Source: Oscillibacter sp. 1-3 (lineage in GTDB: Bacteria > Bacillota > Clostridia > Oscillospirales > Oscillospiraceae). From it: a stretch of 64,000 nucleotides of DNA. Of this stretch, positions 41,394 through 49,658 are shown piece after piece. The stretch's first letter is position 1. Each line of letters begins with the position of its first letter. A program made the position numbers and the translations under genes. The stretch is taken from contig NZ_KE159703.1 of the NCBI RefSeq assembly GCF_000403435.2, positions 332,765-396,764 on the forward strand, given 5' to 3'. The notes under the pieces are model-generated. The model worked only from the letters and a program-made list of their open reading frames with translations, searched no databases and was not told where the DNA came from.

Positions 41394-41771
41394 ATGAAAT
41401 TCTTTCAGAGCCTGTCCGAATCCGAGATGGAGATTATGCGCTATGTATGGGACTCCGGCGAGGCCGTGACCACGTCCATCCTGCTGGGGGTCTTCGCCCA
41501 CAAGGGCTGGAAGGCCCAGACCGTCTCCACCTTCTTGACGCGCCTTGCGGACAAGGGCGCGCTGCGGGTGGAGAAGCGGGGCAAGGCCAACGTCTATTTT
41601 TCCGCCCTGACGGAGGCGGAGTACTACGAGCTGGAGGCCCGGCACCTGGTGGACTCCAAGTACCACGGGTCCGTGCTGGACTTTTTGGCGGCATTTTACG
41701 GCGGCAAAGGGATCAGCGCCCAGGAGGCCGATGCGTTAAAGCGCTGGTTTGACAAGGAGGCGGGAAAATGA
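41394..41771 (+). CDS. blaI: BlaI/MecI-family repressor
   Basis: 125 residues. Winged helix SESEMEIMRYVWDSGEAVTTSILLGVF, then WKAQTVSTFLTRLADKGALRVEKRGKANVYFSAL, the typical BlaI recognition helix and wing, followed by a dimerisation helix region. In relatives the repressor is cut or released after the membrane metalloprotease senses its signal. Its stop overlaps the start of the M56 gene, and two matching operators lie upstream. Confidence 0.93.
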   Translation: MKFFQSLSESEMEIMRYVWDSGEAVTTSILLGVFAHKGWKAQTVSTFLTRLADKGALRVEKRGKANVYFSALTEAEYYELEARHLVDSKYHGSVLDFLAAFYGGKGISAQEADALKRWFDKEAGK

Positions 41772-44700
41772 TGAACACACTGGCCGGTATGGGCCTTGCG
41801 GGCAGTGCCGTGCTGGCGCTGTGGCTGCTGGCCTCCCGGGTCTTGAAAAACCGCCTGCCGGCCCGGTGGCACTACCGTATCTTAAAAACGGGCCTCTTTT
41901 TCTTCCTGGTTCCCGTGGGGCGCGTCCTGCCCCTGGCGGGGCGGGCCCTGTCTGCCCTGAGACCGGCTCCGGCGGCCGCCTTGCCCGCCCCGGCGCCGCT
42001 TGCGCCCAATATCCCCGTGGCGGTGCTGCCCCAGATCCCCGGGGCGGGGCCCGCCGCCCCCGCGCAGCCGCCGGTTCCCGCGCCGGAGCCCTTTGCCGTG
42101 ACCGCCGAGACCCTCCGTCTCCTGGCGGTGATCTGGGCCGTGGGCGCCGCCGGGACGCTGGCCTATAAGGCGTATGTCTATCTCCGGCTCCGCCGCCGGG
42201 TGTTCCGGCAGAACCGGCCTGTGTCCTCCCGTGAGGCGCAGCTGGTCTTCTGGGCCTGCAAGCGGCAGCTGGGCGTCCGGCGACTGGTGGACCTGCGGGA
42301 GAATCCCGGGGCTTCGTCCCCCTTTGCCGCGGGGCTGCTGCGGCCCATGGTGGTGATCCCCGCCGTGTCTCTGGAGCGGGAGGAGATGCGTTATCTCTTC
42401 CTCCACGAGCTGACCCATATCAAGTGCGGCGATCTGTGGGTGCGTCTGGCGGCCATGCTGGTCCAGGCGGTCCACTGGTACAATCCCTTTGCGTATCTGC
42501 TGTGCCGGAGCGTCCAGACCGTCAGCGAGCAGAGCTGCGACGAGCGCGTGGCCTGCCCCCTGTCGGCGGAGGAGCGGTATGTTTACGGCAATGTCATTTT
42601 GAAATTAGCTGCCAATGCGGCGGCGGGGAGCGGCGACTGGGCCGCCTCGCTGTCCACCCATGAGTCCATAGAAAGGAGACTGACCCGTGTGCTGAAAACT
42701 GAAAAATTGAAGGGAGGCAGACGCCTGCTGGCCCTGGCGCTGGCAATCGCCATCCTGGCCTGCGGCGGCGGGGCCGCCCTGGCGGCCCGGAATCCCCTGC
42801 CGGTGTCCAAGGAGGCCGGGGAGACCCCGCGGACCGTTCCCACCGTCCAGACGGGGGACACGGAAAAGAGCGGCGGAAACGCGCCAGGCGGGACTGCGGC
42901 CGCCCCTGTCACAGCCTCTGGGGAGAGGGGGGAAGCGCCGGACATCACCCAAATGAGCAGATCCGCCTCAACCAACGGCACGCCCAGCGAGGCTTTTTTG
43001 AAGGAGTTGCGGGCGCACTTTGCCGCTGTCTATCCTGACAGCGGTGTAACGGAGAGTACGCCGGTGCTGTTTGGAGACCATGAGCTGATTCTCAAGCGGG
43101 GGGGCACCCTGCTGCCGGACGAGGACTTTAACTCCTACATCGTGAGCCATGGCCCCCTGTATGGGGACGGAGAGGTCAGAATCAGCAAGTGCTTCCTCAC
43201 AAAGGCTCCGGAGGACCTGGATACGCTGCGGCTTGGAGAGGAGCTGCGGGAGGAGTATCTGGTTGGGAACAAAGAGGCGTATCTTGCCGGCATTTCAACA
43301 GCGGGCGCCAATGAGCTGGATCAGCTGGTGAACGGCGAATATCCCAGAAACAGCAGGGGCGAGACCTATGGCTCTTTCGCCGCCGTCCTGGAGAACTACG
43401 TAGGCTACGCTCCCGACCTGGAGTGCATCGGCTGTTTCCCTTACAGGAATTCCCCTCTGGGATATATTCGCCGCGCGGATACAACGGCGCTGCTGTTTCT
43501 GCCGGAGGAGGAGTGCCCCCACGAGGCCGGCGTGCCGCTCTACAACGCCGAGGGAGAGGTGACCGGCAAGTGGAAGGACATCAAATGCAGCGGGCACCCA
43601 GACCCCATCCTCAGGATGAGCGCTGAGGAGGCCAGAGCCGCCCTGGCTGCGGAGGCCGGTTCCGCGCCCACCTACGGCGATCCCAGCGCCAATGTTGTGA
43701 ACCTGATCCGGGCGGCGTTCAAGGACGAGGGCGCGACCATGGAGACTCCTGTGCTCTTTGGCAGCGCGAAAGTGATTCGCAGCCGGGGAGGGACACTGTA
43801 TCCGGACAGCGACATCAACGCCTACCAGATGAATGACGACGGCATCCACAAGGTGTTTCTGGACAGGAACGGACGGCTGCAGGACGAGTATCTGGTTGGC
43901 AACAGGGATGCGGTTGATCCCCGGGAGATCGGTCTTCTGAGCAGTTTGACCCCGGACGGAGACTACCCCAGAAACAGCAGGGGCGAGAGCTACGGGCACA
44001 TGAATCTTTATGCCTATGTGGGCTACTGGCCGGACCTGGAGTATCTTGCCGAATATCCCTATGAAGGCCGCCCCGCCGGGTACATCTACAGCCGGGACGA
44101 CGCAGACTCTCCTCTGAACAGGTACGACCCGAACGCCGCGCAAAAGCCCAGAACGCGGACGGACACCGCCGATTATAAGAGGTGGCGGGCGGAGAATTCC
44201 AGCCCCACCGCCGTCCCGCTGTATAATTCTGAGGGGGAGATCATCGGTACATATGACTTTGGAAGGGGAACCAGCGTGGACACCTCCGGCATGGACATCG
44301 AGGAGGCGAAGACGGCCCTGGAAAACGCCGCCGCCCCCACCTACGACAATCCCAGCGAGGAGACCCTGGCGAAGATCCGGAAGGCGTGGGACGCTGCAAC
44401 GGATTGCCCGATTTTGTTTGGAAATAGGGAGCTGATCCTCAGCCGCGGCGGCACCCTGCTGCCGGACGACGATCCCTCCTCTTATGTCGGGGTGGGCAGC
44501 GTCTTGTATAAGTGCTTTGTGGGAAAAGATGGAAGCAGATACGAGGAATACTGGGTAGGCAACGTGGACGCTCTTAAAGAGTATAAAAAGAAGGCACTGG
44601 GCCAGTTGGTGAACGGCGAGTATCCCCGAAACAGCAAGGGGGAGACCTACGGTCCGGACCCCTTCACCAGCTTTGTGGGTTACTCTCCGAACCTCATTGC

Positions 44701-44980
44701 CGCCGTGGGTGAGGACAATGTGGAAGGCTACATCCGGGAGCGGGACGAGCCAGGCTATGAATTCCTGCAGACCAACGACTGGAAGAGCTACACTGCCCTG
44801 CGGAAGGCCAATCCCGGCCCCCAGCCCATCCCTCTCTATGATTCCGAGGGTGAGGTCATCGGCACCTTCATGTACGGCGGCGGCTACGGCCTCGAGGAGC
44901 TGGGGCTTGCCGAGGGCATAAGTATGGAGGAGGCAAAGGCGGCGGTAGCGGCGCTTTTTGAAGCGGAAGATGCGCAGTAA
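41768..44980 (+). CDS. BlaR1-like M56 metalloprotease sensor with triplicated extracellular domain
   Basis: 1070 residues, far longer than BlaR1 (about 600). Residues 1-340 hold the membrane protease: helices near 6-24, 37-55, a Pro-rich stretch (60-115), a helix near 118-136, the zinc site LFLHELTHIKCGDLW near residue 212, EQSCDERVAC near 257, and a last helix LLALALAIAILACGGGAALAA near 320. The remaining 730 residues are outside the cell. They are not a penicillin-binding sensor but three copies of one domain sharing PVLFG..ELI..RGGTLLPD, EEYLVGN, NGEYPRNSRGETYG, YVGY.PDL, GYI..RD and VPLY.SEGEVIGT. Coupled to blaI; it should respond to an unknown surface signal and inactivate that repressor. 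Confidence 0.88.
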   Translation: MMNTLAGMGLAGSAVLALWLLASRVLKNRLPARWHYRILKTGLFFFLVPVGRVLPLAGRALSALRPAPAAALPAPAPLAPNIPVAVLPQIPGAGPAAPAQPPVPAPEPFAVTAETLRLLAVIWAVGAAGTLAYKAYVYLRLRRRVFRQNRPVSSREAQLVFWACKRQLGVRRLVDLRENPGASSPFAAGLLRPMVVIPAVSLEREEMRYLFLHELTHIKCGDLWVRLAAMLVQAVHWYNPFAYLLCRSVQTVSEQSCDERVACPLSAEERYVYGNVILKLAANAAAGSGDWAASLSTHESIERRLTRVLKTEKLKGGRRLLALALAIAILACGGGAALAARNPLPVSKEAGETPRTVPTVQTGDTEKSGGNAPGGTAAAPVTASGERGEAPDITQMSRSASTNGTPSEAFLKELRAHFAAVYPDSGVTESTPVLFGDHELILKRGGTLLPDEDFNSYIVSHGPLYGDGEVRISKCFLTKAPEDLDTLRLGEELREEYLVGNKEAYLAGISTAGANELDQLVNGEYPRNSRGETYGSFAAVLENYVGYAPDLECIGCFPYRNSPLGYIRRADTTALLFLPEEECPHEAGVPLYNAEGEVTGKWKDIKCSGHPDPILRMSAEEARAALAAEAGSAPTYGDPSANVVNLIRAAFKDEGATMETPVLFGSAKVIRSRGGTLYPDSDINAYQMNDDGIHKVFLDRNGRLQDEYLVGNRDAVDPREIGLLSSLTPDGDYPRNSRGESYGHMNLYAYVGYWPDLEYLAEYPYEGRPAGYIYSRDDADSPLNRYDPNAAQKPRTRTDTADYKRWRAENSSPTAVPLYNSEGEIIGTYDFGRGTSVDTSGMDIEEAKTALENAAAPTYDNPSEETLAKIRKAWDAATDCPILFGNRELILSRGGTLLPDDDPSSYVGVGSVLYKCFVGKDGSRYEEYWVGNVDALKEYKKKALGQLVNGEYPRNSKGETYGPDPFTSFVGYSPNLIAAVGEDNVEGYIRERDEPGYEFLQTNDWKSYTALRKANPGPQPIPLYDSEGEVIGTFMYGGGYGLEELGLAEGISMEEAKAAVAALFEAEDAQ
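42995..44975 (+). repeat. Three in-gene repeats of an extracellular sensor domain
   Basis: Copies at about 42995-43675, 43680-44340 and 44345-44975, each 210-230 codons. Most conserved words: YPRNSRGETYG / YPRNSRGESYG / YPRNSKGETYG, and EEYLVGN / DEYLVGN / EEYWVGN. Copy 3 is shortest. Between copies runs an EEA..AL-type helix and PTYGDPS / PTYDNPS. Confidence 0.85.
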
Positions 44981-45004
44981 ATCCATATTAAAATTAGATG
45001 AAGA

Positions 45005-45030
45005 GGCCCCAGCCTGACGGCTGGGGCCTT
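45005..45030 (+). terminator. Terminator of the blaI-M56 operon
   Basis: GGCCCCAGCC / GGCTGGGGCC hairpin followed by TTTCT. The next 200 bases before the leftward ATPase gene hold low-complexity GC repeats (CTTTGCAGGGGCGTTGCCCCTGCA-type hairpin and AAGCTTTTTG/AAAAAAGCTT dyad) but no gene. Confidence 0.85.
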
Positions 45031-45238
45031 TCTATGGCTTTCTTTTGACACCGGCGGAATGCTGCGCATCCGTTAGCGGCTTTGCCGCTTACGGATGCGG
45101 CGTGCCCCCTGCGGGTGCTGCGCTGCTTTTGCGCGTGGGAAATATTTCAGGCCGCGCTCTGCGCGGTATTACGGAGGCTTTGCAGGGGCGTTGCCCCTGC
45201 ACCCCACAAGCTTTTTGAAAAAAGCTTGAGCAAAAACT

Positions 45239-46306
45239 TTATCCTAAGTAGCTCAGAAGTCTTCCCGTCTCAATAGCCGCCAGCTCCCGCACGCCGTCAA
45301 AATCCACATATGGATTATAGACCGCCTCCAGCTTGTCGTGGTTCGCCTTTGCCTCCTTTAGCGCCGCCACGGCTTCCTCCCGCAAAAGGGTCGCCATCCG
45401 GGCCTGAAACCGCAGCCGCGTCTTGCCCCCTGTCTCGGTCATGGCGTCCAGCCGGATACGGCGGTAGGGTTTCTTTCCGTAGTCCATTCCGGGCCGGGAG
45501 GTGACAAACGCCAGCCCCAGCCCGGGGATCAGCAGATGCTCGATCCGGTTCAGATCCTCCGGCGAGGGGCAGACGACGGTGTCCCAGCCGCCTGCGGCCG
45601 CCGCGGCGTGGAGCCGGGCCAGCCCCTCCCCCGCCAGCTCCCAGCTGTCGATGAACTCGTAGACCTTGGGGCACAGGGCGTCCACGCTGTCAAACCGCCA
45701 GACATACCCCTTGTGGGTGATGCTGCCCAGAAAGCGGCGGGTGGTCTTCCCCCGCTCCCCGCCCCGGCGGCGCAGCTCCCGGGAGATGATGCCGGAGATC
45801 CGGCGCTCCGCCCGCTCCCGGTCAAACCCGGCCCGCACAGAGGCCACGGCGTCCAGCTCCACCTGCCGGGCGGCTTTCAGGCTGTGGTAGGCCCGGACAT
45901 AGGCGGCCTTGTAGGCGTGTGTGTGGGTCTTGACGGCCTCAGCGTCCGCCTTGGCGGCAGTGAGATCGTAGAAACGCCCCAGATCCACGTACCGGTCCAC
46001 CGCGGCCGGATATTGGGGCTCGACGACGTGAGGCGACGTACCGTCCACCACCGCGCAGCGGATTTCCGGCAGCACCACGCCGTCCAGGGAGTCCGGGTCT
46101 CCGGAGCACCACAGCCGCTCCACAGCCGTGCCCGCCGCCTCCATGGCCCGGGCCACCTCCCGCATAAAGGTGTTCTTTCCCACGCCGGGGCCGCCCTTCA
46201 AGACCATGAGATCGTATGTATCCTCAATGTCAACCATCTCCGGGAACAGATTGCGGAACCCCTCGCCGCTGTTTGCCCCCACGAAAAAATCTGTGATCTG
46301 CGCCAT
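45239..46306 (-). CDS. P-loop ATPase-like protein (PRK06851-type)
   Basis: 355 residues from ATG 46306 (GGGAGGC upstream). Walker A KGGPGVGKNTFMREVARAM near residue 37, with Asn where Ser/Thr is usual after GK. A second half carries LIPGLGLAFVTSRPGM. The start TDFFVGANSGEGFRNLFPEM and CSGDPDSLDGVVLPE are typical of a clostridial ATPase family of unknown function whose two halves are related P-loop folds. Relatives have been noted near sporulation genes, but no such neighbour is present. Monocistronic. Confidence 0.8.
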   Translation of the reverse strand: MAQITDFFVGANSGEGFRNLFPEMVDIEDTYDLMVLKGGPGVGKNTFMREVARAMEAAGTAVERLWCSGDPDSLDGVVLPEIRCAVVDGTSPHVVEPQYPAAVDRYVDLGRFYDLTAAKADAEAVKTHTHAYKAAYVRAYHSLKAARQVELDAVASVRAGFDRERAERRISGIISRELRRRGGERGKTTRRFLGSITHKGYVWRFDSVDALCPKVYEFIDSWELAGEGLARLHAAAAAGGWDTVVCPSPEDLNRIEHLLIPGLGLAFVTSRPGMDYGKKPYRRIRLDAMTETGGKTRLRFQARMATLLREEAVAALKEAKANHDKLEAVYNPYVDFDGVRELAAIETGRLLSYLG

Positions 46307-46375
46307 AAGGATGCCTCCCTTTTGAATTTCACTCTCAGGATATGCGAAAACACTTTGACCTGACAGCGATTTGTG

Positions 46376-46406
46376 CGAAAAACCCCGCGCCTTAAAAAGG
46401 CGCGGG
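46376..46406 (-). terminator. Terminator of the PTS-IIC-like gene
   Basis: CCCCGCGCCTT / AAGGCGCGGGG hairpin; on the minus strand it is followed by TTTTT. Confidence 0.88.
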
Positions 46407-46462
46407 GCGCAGTTTGATGAAAGGCCGCATGGCCCATTCATTATAGGGAGGCACGAAGACCC

Positions 46463-47587
46463 TTACAGATTCAGCTTGTAATCGCCCTCCTTGATGAGGC
46501 CCTTTTTCCGCATGAGCTCCGACACCAGCCAGGCCACGGCGGCGGGAATGACCACCGCCACCAGCACCAGGCCGATCCAGTCCAGAGCGCCGGCGGAGAG
46601 GGCGGCCTCCCCCTGGGCCAGGGCGTCCTCAGAGGGGCTCAGCCAGCCGGTGACAACGCCGATGGGGCCCACCAGGCCGCAGGTGCCCATGCCGGAGGAG
46701 ATGGCCGCGCCGTTCATCTTCATGCGGAAAATACAGGTGGCCACGGGGCCGTTGACAATGGAGGCAATCACAGGCGGCACCCAGAGGACGGGCTTTCTCA
46801 GGAGATTCGGCACCTGGAGCATGGAGGTTCCCAGGCCCTGGGAGGTGAGGCCGGCCACGCCGTTCTCCCGATAAGAGGCTACGGCGAAGCCCACCATATG
46901 GGCGCAGCACCCGGCCACGGCGGCGCCGCCCGCCAGCCCCACCAGATGAAGGGCGGCGCAGATGGCGGCGGAGCTGATGGGCAGGGTCAAAATTACGCCG
47001 ATGATGGCGGAGACCAGGATGCCCATCAGGAAGGGCTGCTGGTTGGTGGCCCACATGATGAGGTCCCCCAGCCAGCTGGCGGCGGCGCCGATGGGCGGCG
47101 CGATGAGGGAGGCCATCAGCACGCCGGAGAGGATGGTGACGGTGGGGGTGACGATCAGGTCTACCGGGGTGCGCTTGGACACCAGCTTGCCCAGGAAAAT
47201 GGCGATCAGCGTCACCACGAACACCGCCAGGGGGCCGCCGGTGCCGCCCAGGGAGTTGGCGGCGTAGCCCACCGCCAGGCAGGAGTAGAGTACATAGGGC
47301 GGCGCCTTCATGGAGTAGGCGATGGCCCCGCCCATGGCCGCGCCCTGCACGGCGTAGGCGAAGGTCTTGGAGTCCACCAGCAGGGCGAACTCCTGGCCCC
47401 AGAGGGTGTAGTTCAGGTCGAGGAGGTACACGCCGACGGTGTTGAAGATGGTGCCGATCAGAAGCGAGGCGAAGAGGCCGTGGGCCATGCCGCCCAGGCC
47501 GTCGATAAAGATGCGCTGGGCTGTGAAGGAGATGTTCTGCTCTGTGCAGTATTTCCGAAAGCCCGTCAGTTCCTTTGTGTTGTCCAT
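46463..47587 (-). CDS. PTS transporter subunit IIC-like membrane protein
   Basis: 374 residues with about ten helices and conserved PTS_EIIC_2 features: FIDGLGGMAHGLFASLLIGTI near residue 27, MGGAIAYSMKAPPYVLYSC, NSLGGTGGPLAVFVVTLIA, LPISSAAICAALHLVGLAGGAAVAGCCAHM and a GMGTCGLVGPIG loop. No IIA or IIB domain or gene is adjacent, so it either borrows partners or works as a non-PTS permease. It lies upstream of nothing but its terminator and follows an aminotransferase gene by 37 bases, suggesting amino-acid-related cargo. Confidence 0.88.
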   Translation of the reverse strand: MDNTKELTGFRKYCTEQNISFTAQRIFIDGLGGMAHGLFASLLIGTIFNTVGVYLLDLNYTLWGQEFALLVDSKTFAYAVQGAAMGGAIAYSMKAPPYVLYSCLAVGYAANSLGGTGGPLAVFVVTLIAIFLGKLVSKRTPVDLIVTPTVTILSGVLMASLIAPPIGAAASWLGDLIMWATNQQPFLMGILVSAIIGVILTLPISSAAICAALHLVGLAGGAAVAGCCAHMVGFAVASYRENGVAGLTSQGLGTSMLQVPNLLRKPVLWVPPVIASIVNGPVATCIFRMKMNGAAISSGMGTCGLVGPIGVVTGWLSPSEDALAQGEAALSAGALDWIGLVLVAVVIPAAVAWLVSELMRKKGLIKEGDYKLNL

Positions 47588-47624
47588 ATGTTGTTCCTCT
47601 TTTTTTCTCCCAAAATGCGTATTT

Positions 47625-48779
47625 TCAGAGTTTTTTCAGCCCTTCCAGGCGGTTCAGGGCCTCCAGCAGGGTCTCGTCCCGCTTGGCGAAGTGGAGGCGG
47701 ATCAGGTGGTTCACCGGCTCGCGGAAGAAGCTGGAGCCGGGGACAGCCCCCACGCCGATGTCCCGGGCCAGCATCTCGCAGAATTGGAGGTCGCTGTCAT
47801 AGCCGTACCGGGAGATGTCCAGCAGGACGTAGTAGGCCCCCTCCGGCACGGTGTGGCTGAGGCCCAGGTCGTCCAGACCCTTGAGGAACAGCTCCCGCTT
47901 GCGGGTGTACTTGGCCAGAAGCTCATCGTAGTAGTCCTGGCCAAAGCGCAGGCCGGGGATCACCGCCTCCTGGAGAGGGGCGGCCGCACCCACGGTGAGA
48001 AAGTCGTGGACCTTCTTGATCCGCTCCGAGATCTCCGCCGGGGCGATGGTGTAGCCCAGCCGCCAGCCGGTGATGGAGTAGGTCTTGGACAGGGAGGAGC
48101 AGGAGATGGTCCGCTCCCACATGCCGGGAAGAGCTGCGAAATAGATGTGCCGGTGGGGCGCATAGACGATGTGCTCGTACACCTCGTCGGTGATGACATA
48201 GGCGTCGTACTTCGCCGCAAGGGCGGCGATGATCTCCAGCTCCTCCCGGGTGAACACCCGGCCGCAGGGGTTGGAGGGGTTGCACAGCACCAGCGCCTTG
48301 GGCCGCCGGCGGAAGGCGTCCTCCAGCGCCTCCGGGTCGAAGCGGAACTCCGGCGGCGTCAGGGGCACGTAGATGGGCTCCGCCCCGGAGAGGATGGTGT
48401 CCGCGCCGTAGTTTTCGTAGAAGGGGGAGAAGACGATGACCTTGTCGCCGGGGTTGGCCACGGTCATCATGGCGGCCATCATGGCCTCGGTGCTGCCGCA
48501 GGTGACGGTGATCTCGCCGTCGGGGTCGATGGGCCGCCCCATGAAGCGGGACTGCTTTTCCGCCAGGGCCTCCCGGAAGTTCTGGGCGCCCCAGGTGACG
48601 GAGTACTGGTGGACGTTCTCCCCGGCGGTCTGGGCCAGCCGGTCCAGAATGGCCTGGGGCGGGTCGAAGTCCGGAAAGCCCTGGGAGAGGTTCACGGCGC
48701 CGTACCGGCTGGAAATCCGGGTCATGCGCCGGATCACCGAGTCGGTGAAATGGGCCGTGCGGGTGGAAAGGACCTGCAT
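47625..48779 (-). CDS. PLP-dependent class I/II aminotransferase
   Basis: 384 residues, full length. Fold type I: NLSQGFPDFDPP (substrate loop), GSTEAMMAAMM (PLP phosphate), NPSNPCGRVFTREEL, ITDEVYEHIVYAP, and the Schiff-base lysine in SSLSKTYSITGWRLGY near residue 236. The last arginine is in NHLIRLHFAK. Closest in pattern to the methionine/kynurenine-type (MtnE or KAT-like) aminotransferases. It is leftward, back to back with the methionine synthase operon, and probably co-transcribed with the IIC-like gene. Substrate uncertain. Confidence 0.92.
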   Translation of the reverse strand: MQVLSTRTAHFTDSVIRRMTRISSRYGAVNLSQGFPDFDPPQAILDRLAQTAGENVHQYSVTWGAQNFREALAEKQSRFMGRPIDPDGEITVTCGSTEAMMAAMMTVANPGDKVIVFSPFYENYGADTILSGAEPIYVPLTPPEFRFDPEALEDAFRRRPKALVLCNPSNPCGRVFTREELEIIAALAAKYDAYVITDEVYEHIVYAPHRHIYFAALPGMWERTISCSSLSKTYSITGWRLGYTIAPAEISERIKKVHDFLTVGAAAPLQEAVIPGLRFGQDYYDELLAKYTRKRELFLKGLDDLGLSHTVPEGAYYVLLDISRYGYDSDLQFCEMLARDIGVGAVPGSSFFREPVNHLIRLHFAKRDETLLEALNRLEGLKKL

Positions 48780-48902
48780 TTCGGTTTCCTCCTTTTGGTC
48801 AGAATCAATTTGACCAGGATATTTTACAGTTCCCGCCCCTTTCCGTCAAGTCCCGAAAGAAGCCGCCGGAGCGGCGCGCTTCCGGAAATGGGGCCTGCAA
48901 TA

Positions 48903-48931
48903 TTGACGCGGAGGCGGAAAGGGTGTAAAAT
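48903..48931 (+). promoter_or_regulatory. Promoter of the methionine synthase operon
   Basis: TTGACG (48903-48908), 17 bases, TAAAAT (48926-48931). No SAM or cobalamin riboswitch is visible between it and the first gene (only about 65 bases). Confidence 0.75.
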
Positions 48932-48998
48932 TCTCAGCAAAACGCACAGAGGCGCACCTCTTTGCGCCTGTATTTTCTGCGGAAGGGCGGGATGGAAT

Positions 48999-49658
48999 TT
49001 GAGCGCCCATTTGATTGAGGAGACCCTGCGGTACCTGGGCGCGGCGGACGCGCCGGAGGCGCTGCGGCGGCAGGTGGCCGGGGAGGCGGAGGCGCTGTCC
49101 GCCCAGTTTCGGCCCCGGTACGTCTACCGGGTGTGGGATCTGGACGTTCGGGAGGACGGCGTCTGCCTGCGGGGAACCGCTGTGGTACTGCGGGGAAGCG
49201 CCGCCTTTCGGATGCTGGAGACCTGCGGGCAGGCGGCGCTGCTGGCCTGCACCCTGGGGGCCCGGTTCGATCTGTCTCTTGCGGCCGTCCAGGCCAGGGA
49301 CATGTCCCGGGCGGTGATTCTGGACGCCTGCGGCAGCGCCCTGACGGAGCAGGGCTGTGACGAGGCGGAGAGGGAGCTGGCCGCCCGGTTTCCGGAGCGG
49401 TATCTCACGGACCGCTTCAGCCCCGGCTACGGGGATCTGCCGCTGGCCTGCCAGGGGGACATCTGCGCCGCCCTGGACGCTTCCAGGCGGCTGGGGCTCA
49501 CGGTGACGGAGAGCTGCCTGCTGAACCCGGTGAAATCCGTCACTGCCGTCATCGGACTGTCGGACCGGCCCCAGATGGCCCGAATCCGGGGATGCGCATA
49601 CTGTCAGATGCGGGAGCGCTGCGCGCTCCGCAAGGGAGGAAAACACTGTGGGAACTGA
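48999..49658 (+). CDS. Methionine synthase reactivation-domain protein
   Basis: 219 residues from TTG 48999, the first plausible in-frame start after the promoter; the site is inferred. It corresponds to the C-terminal AdoMet-binding activation domain of MetH, here as a separate protein. Features: VWDLDVREDGVCLRG, CTLGARFDLSLAAVQARDMSRAVILDACGSALTEQ, RFSPGYGDLPLACQGDICAALDASRRLGLTVTESCLLNPVKSVTAVIG (the R-SPGYGD motif and TES..M/L..P.KS..A). A C-terminal CAYCQMRERCALRKGGKHC adds four or five cysteines. It re-methylates oxidised cobalamin with AdoMet. Overlaps metH by 11 bases. Confidence 0.9.
   Translation: MSAHLIEETLRYLGAADAPEALRRQVAGEAEALSAQFRPRYVYRVWDLDVREDGVCLRGTAVVLRGSAAFRMLETCGQAALLACTLGARFDLSLAAVQARDMSRAVILDACGSALTEQGCDEAERELAARFPERYLTDRFSPGYGDLPLACQGDICAALDASRRLGLTVTESCLLNPVKSVTAVIGLSDRPQMARIRGCAYCQMRERCALRKGGKHCGN

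Noticed and set aside
48780-48998. SAM or cobalamin riboswitch in front of the methionine synthase operon
   Set aside because: The leader between promoter and first gene is only about 65 bases and shows no SAM or B12-box motif.
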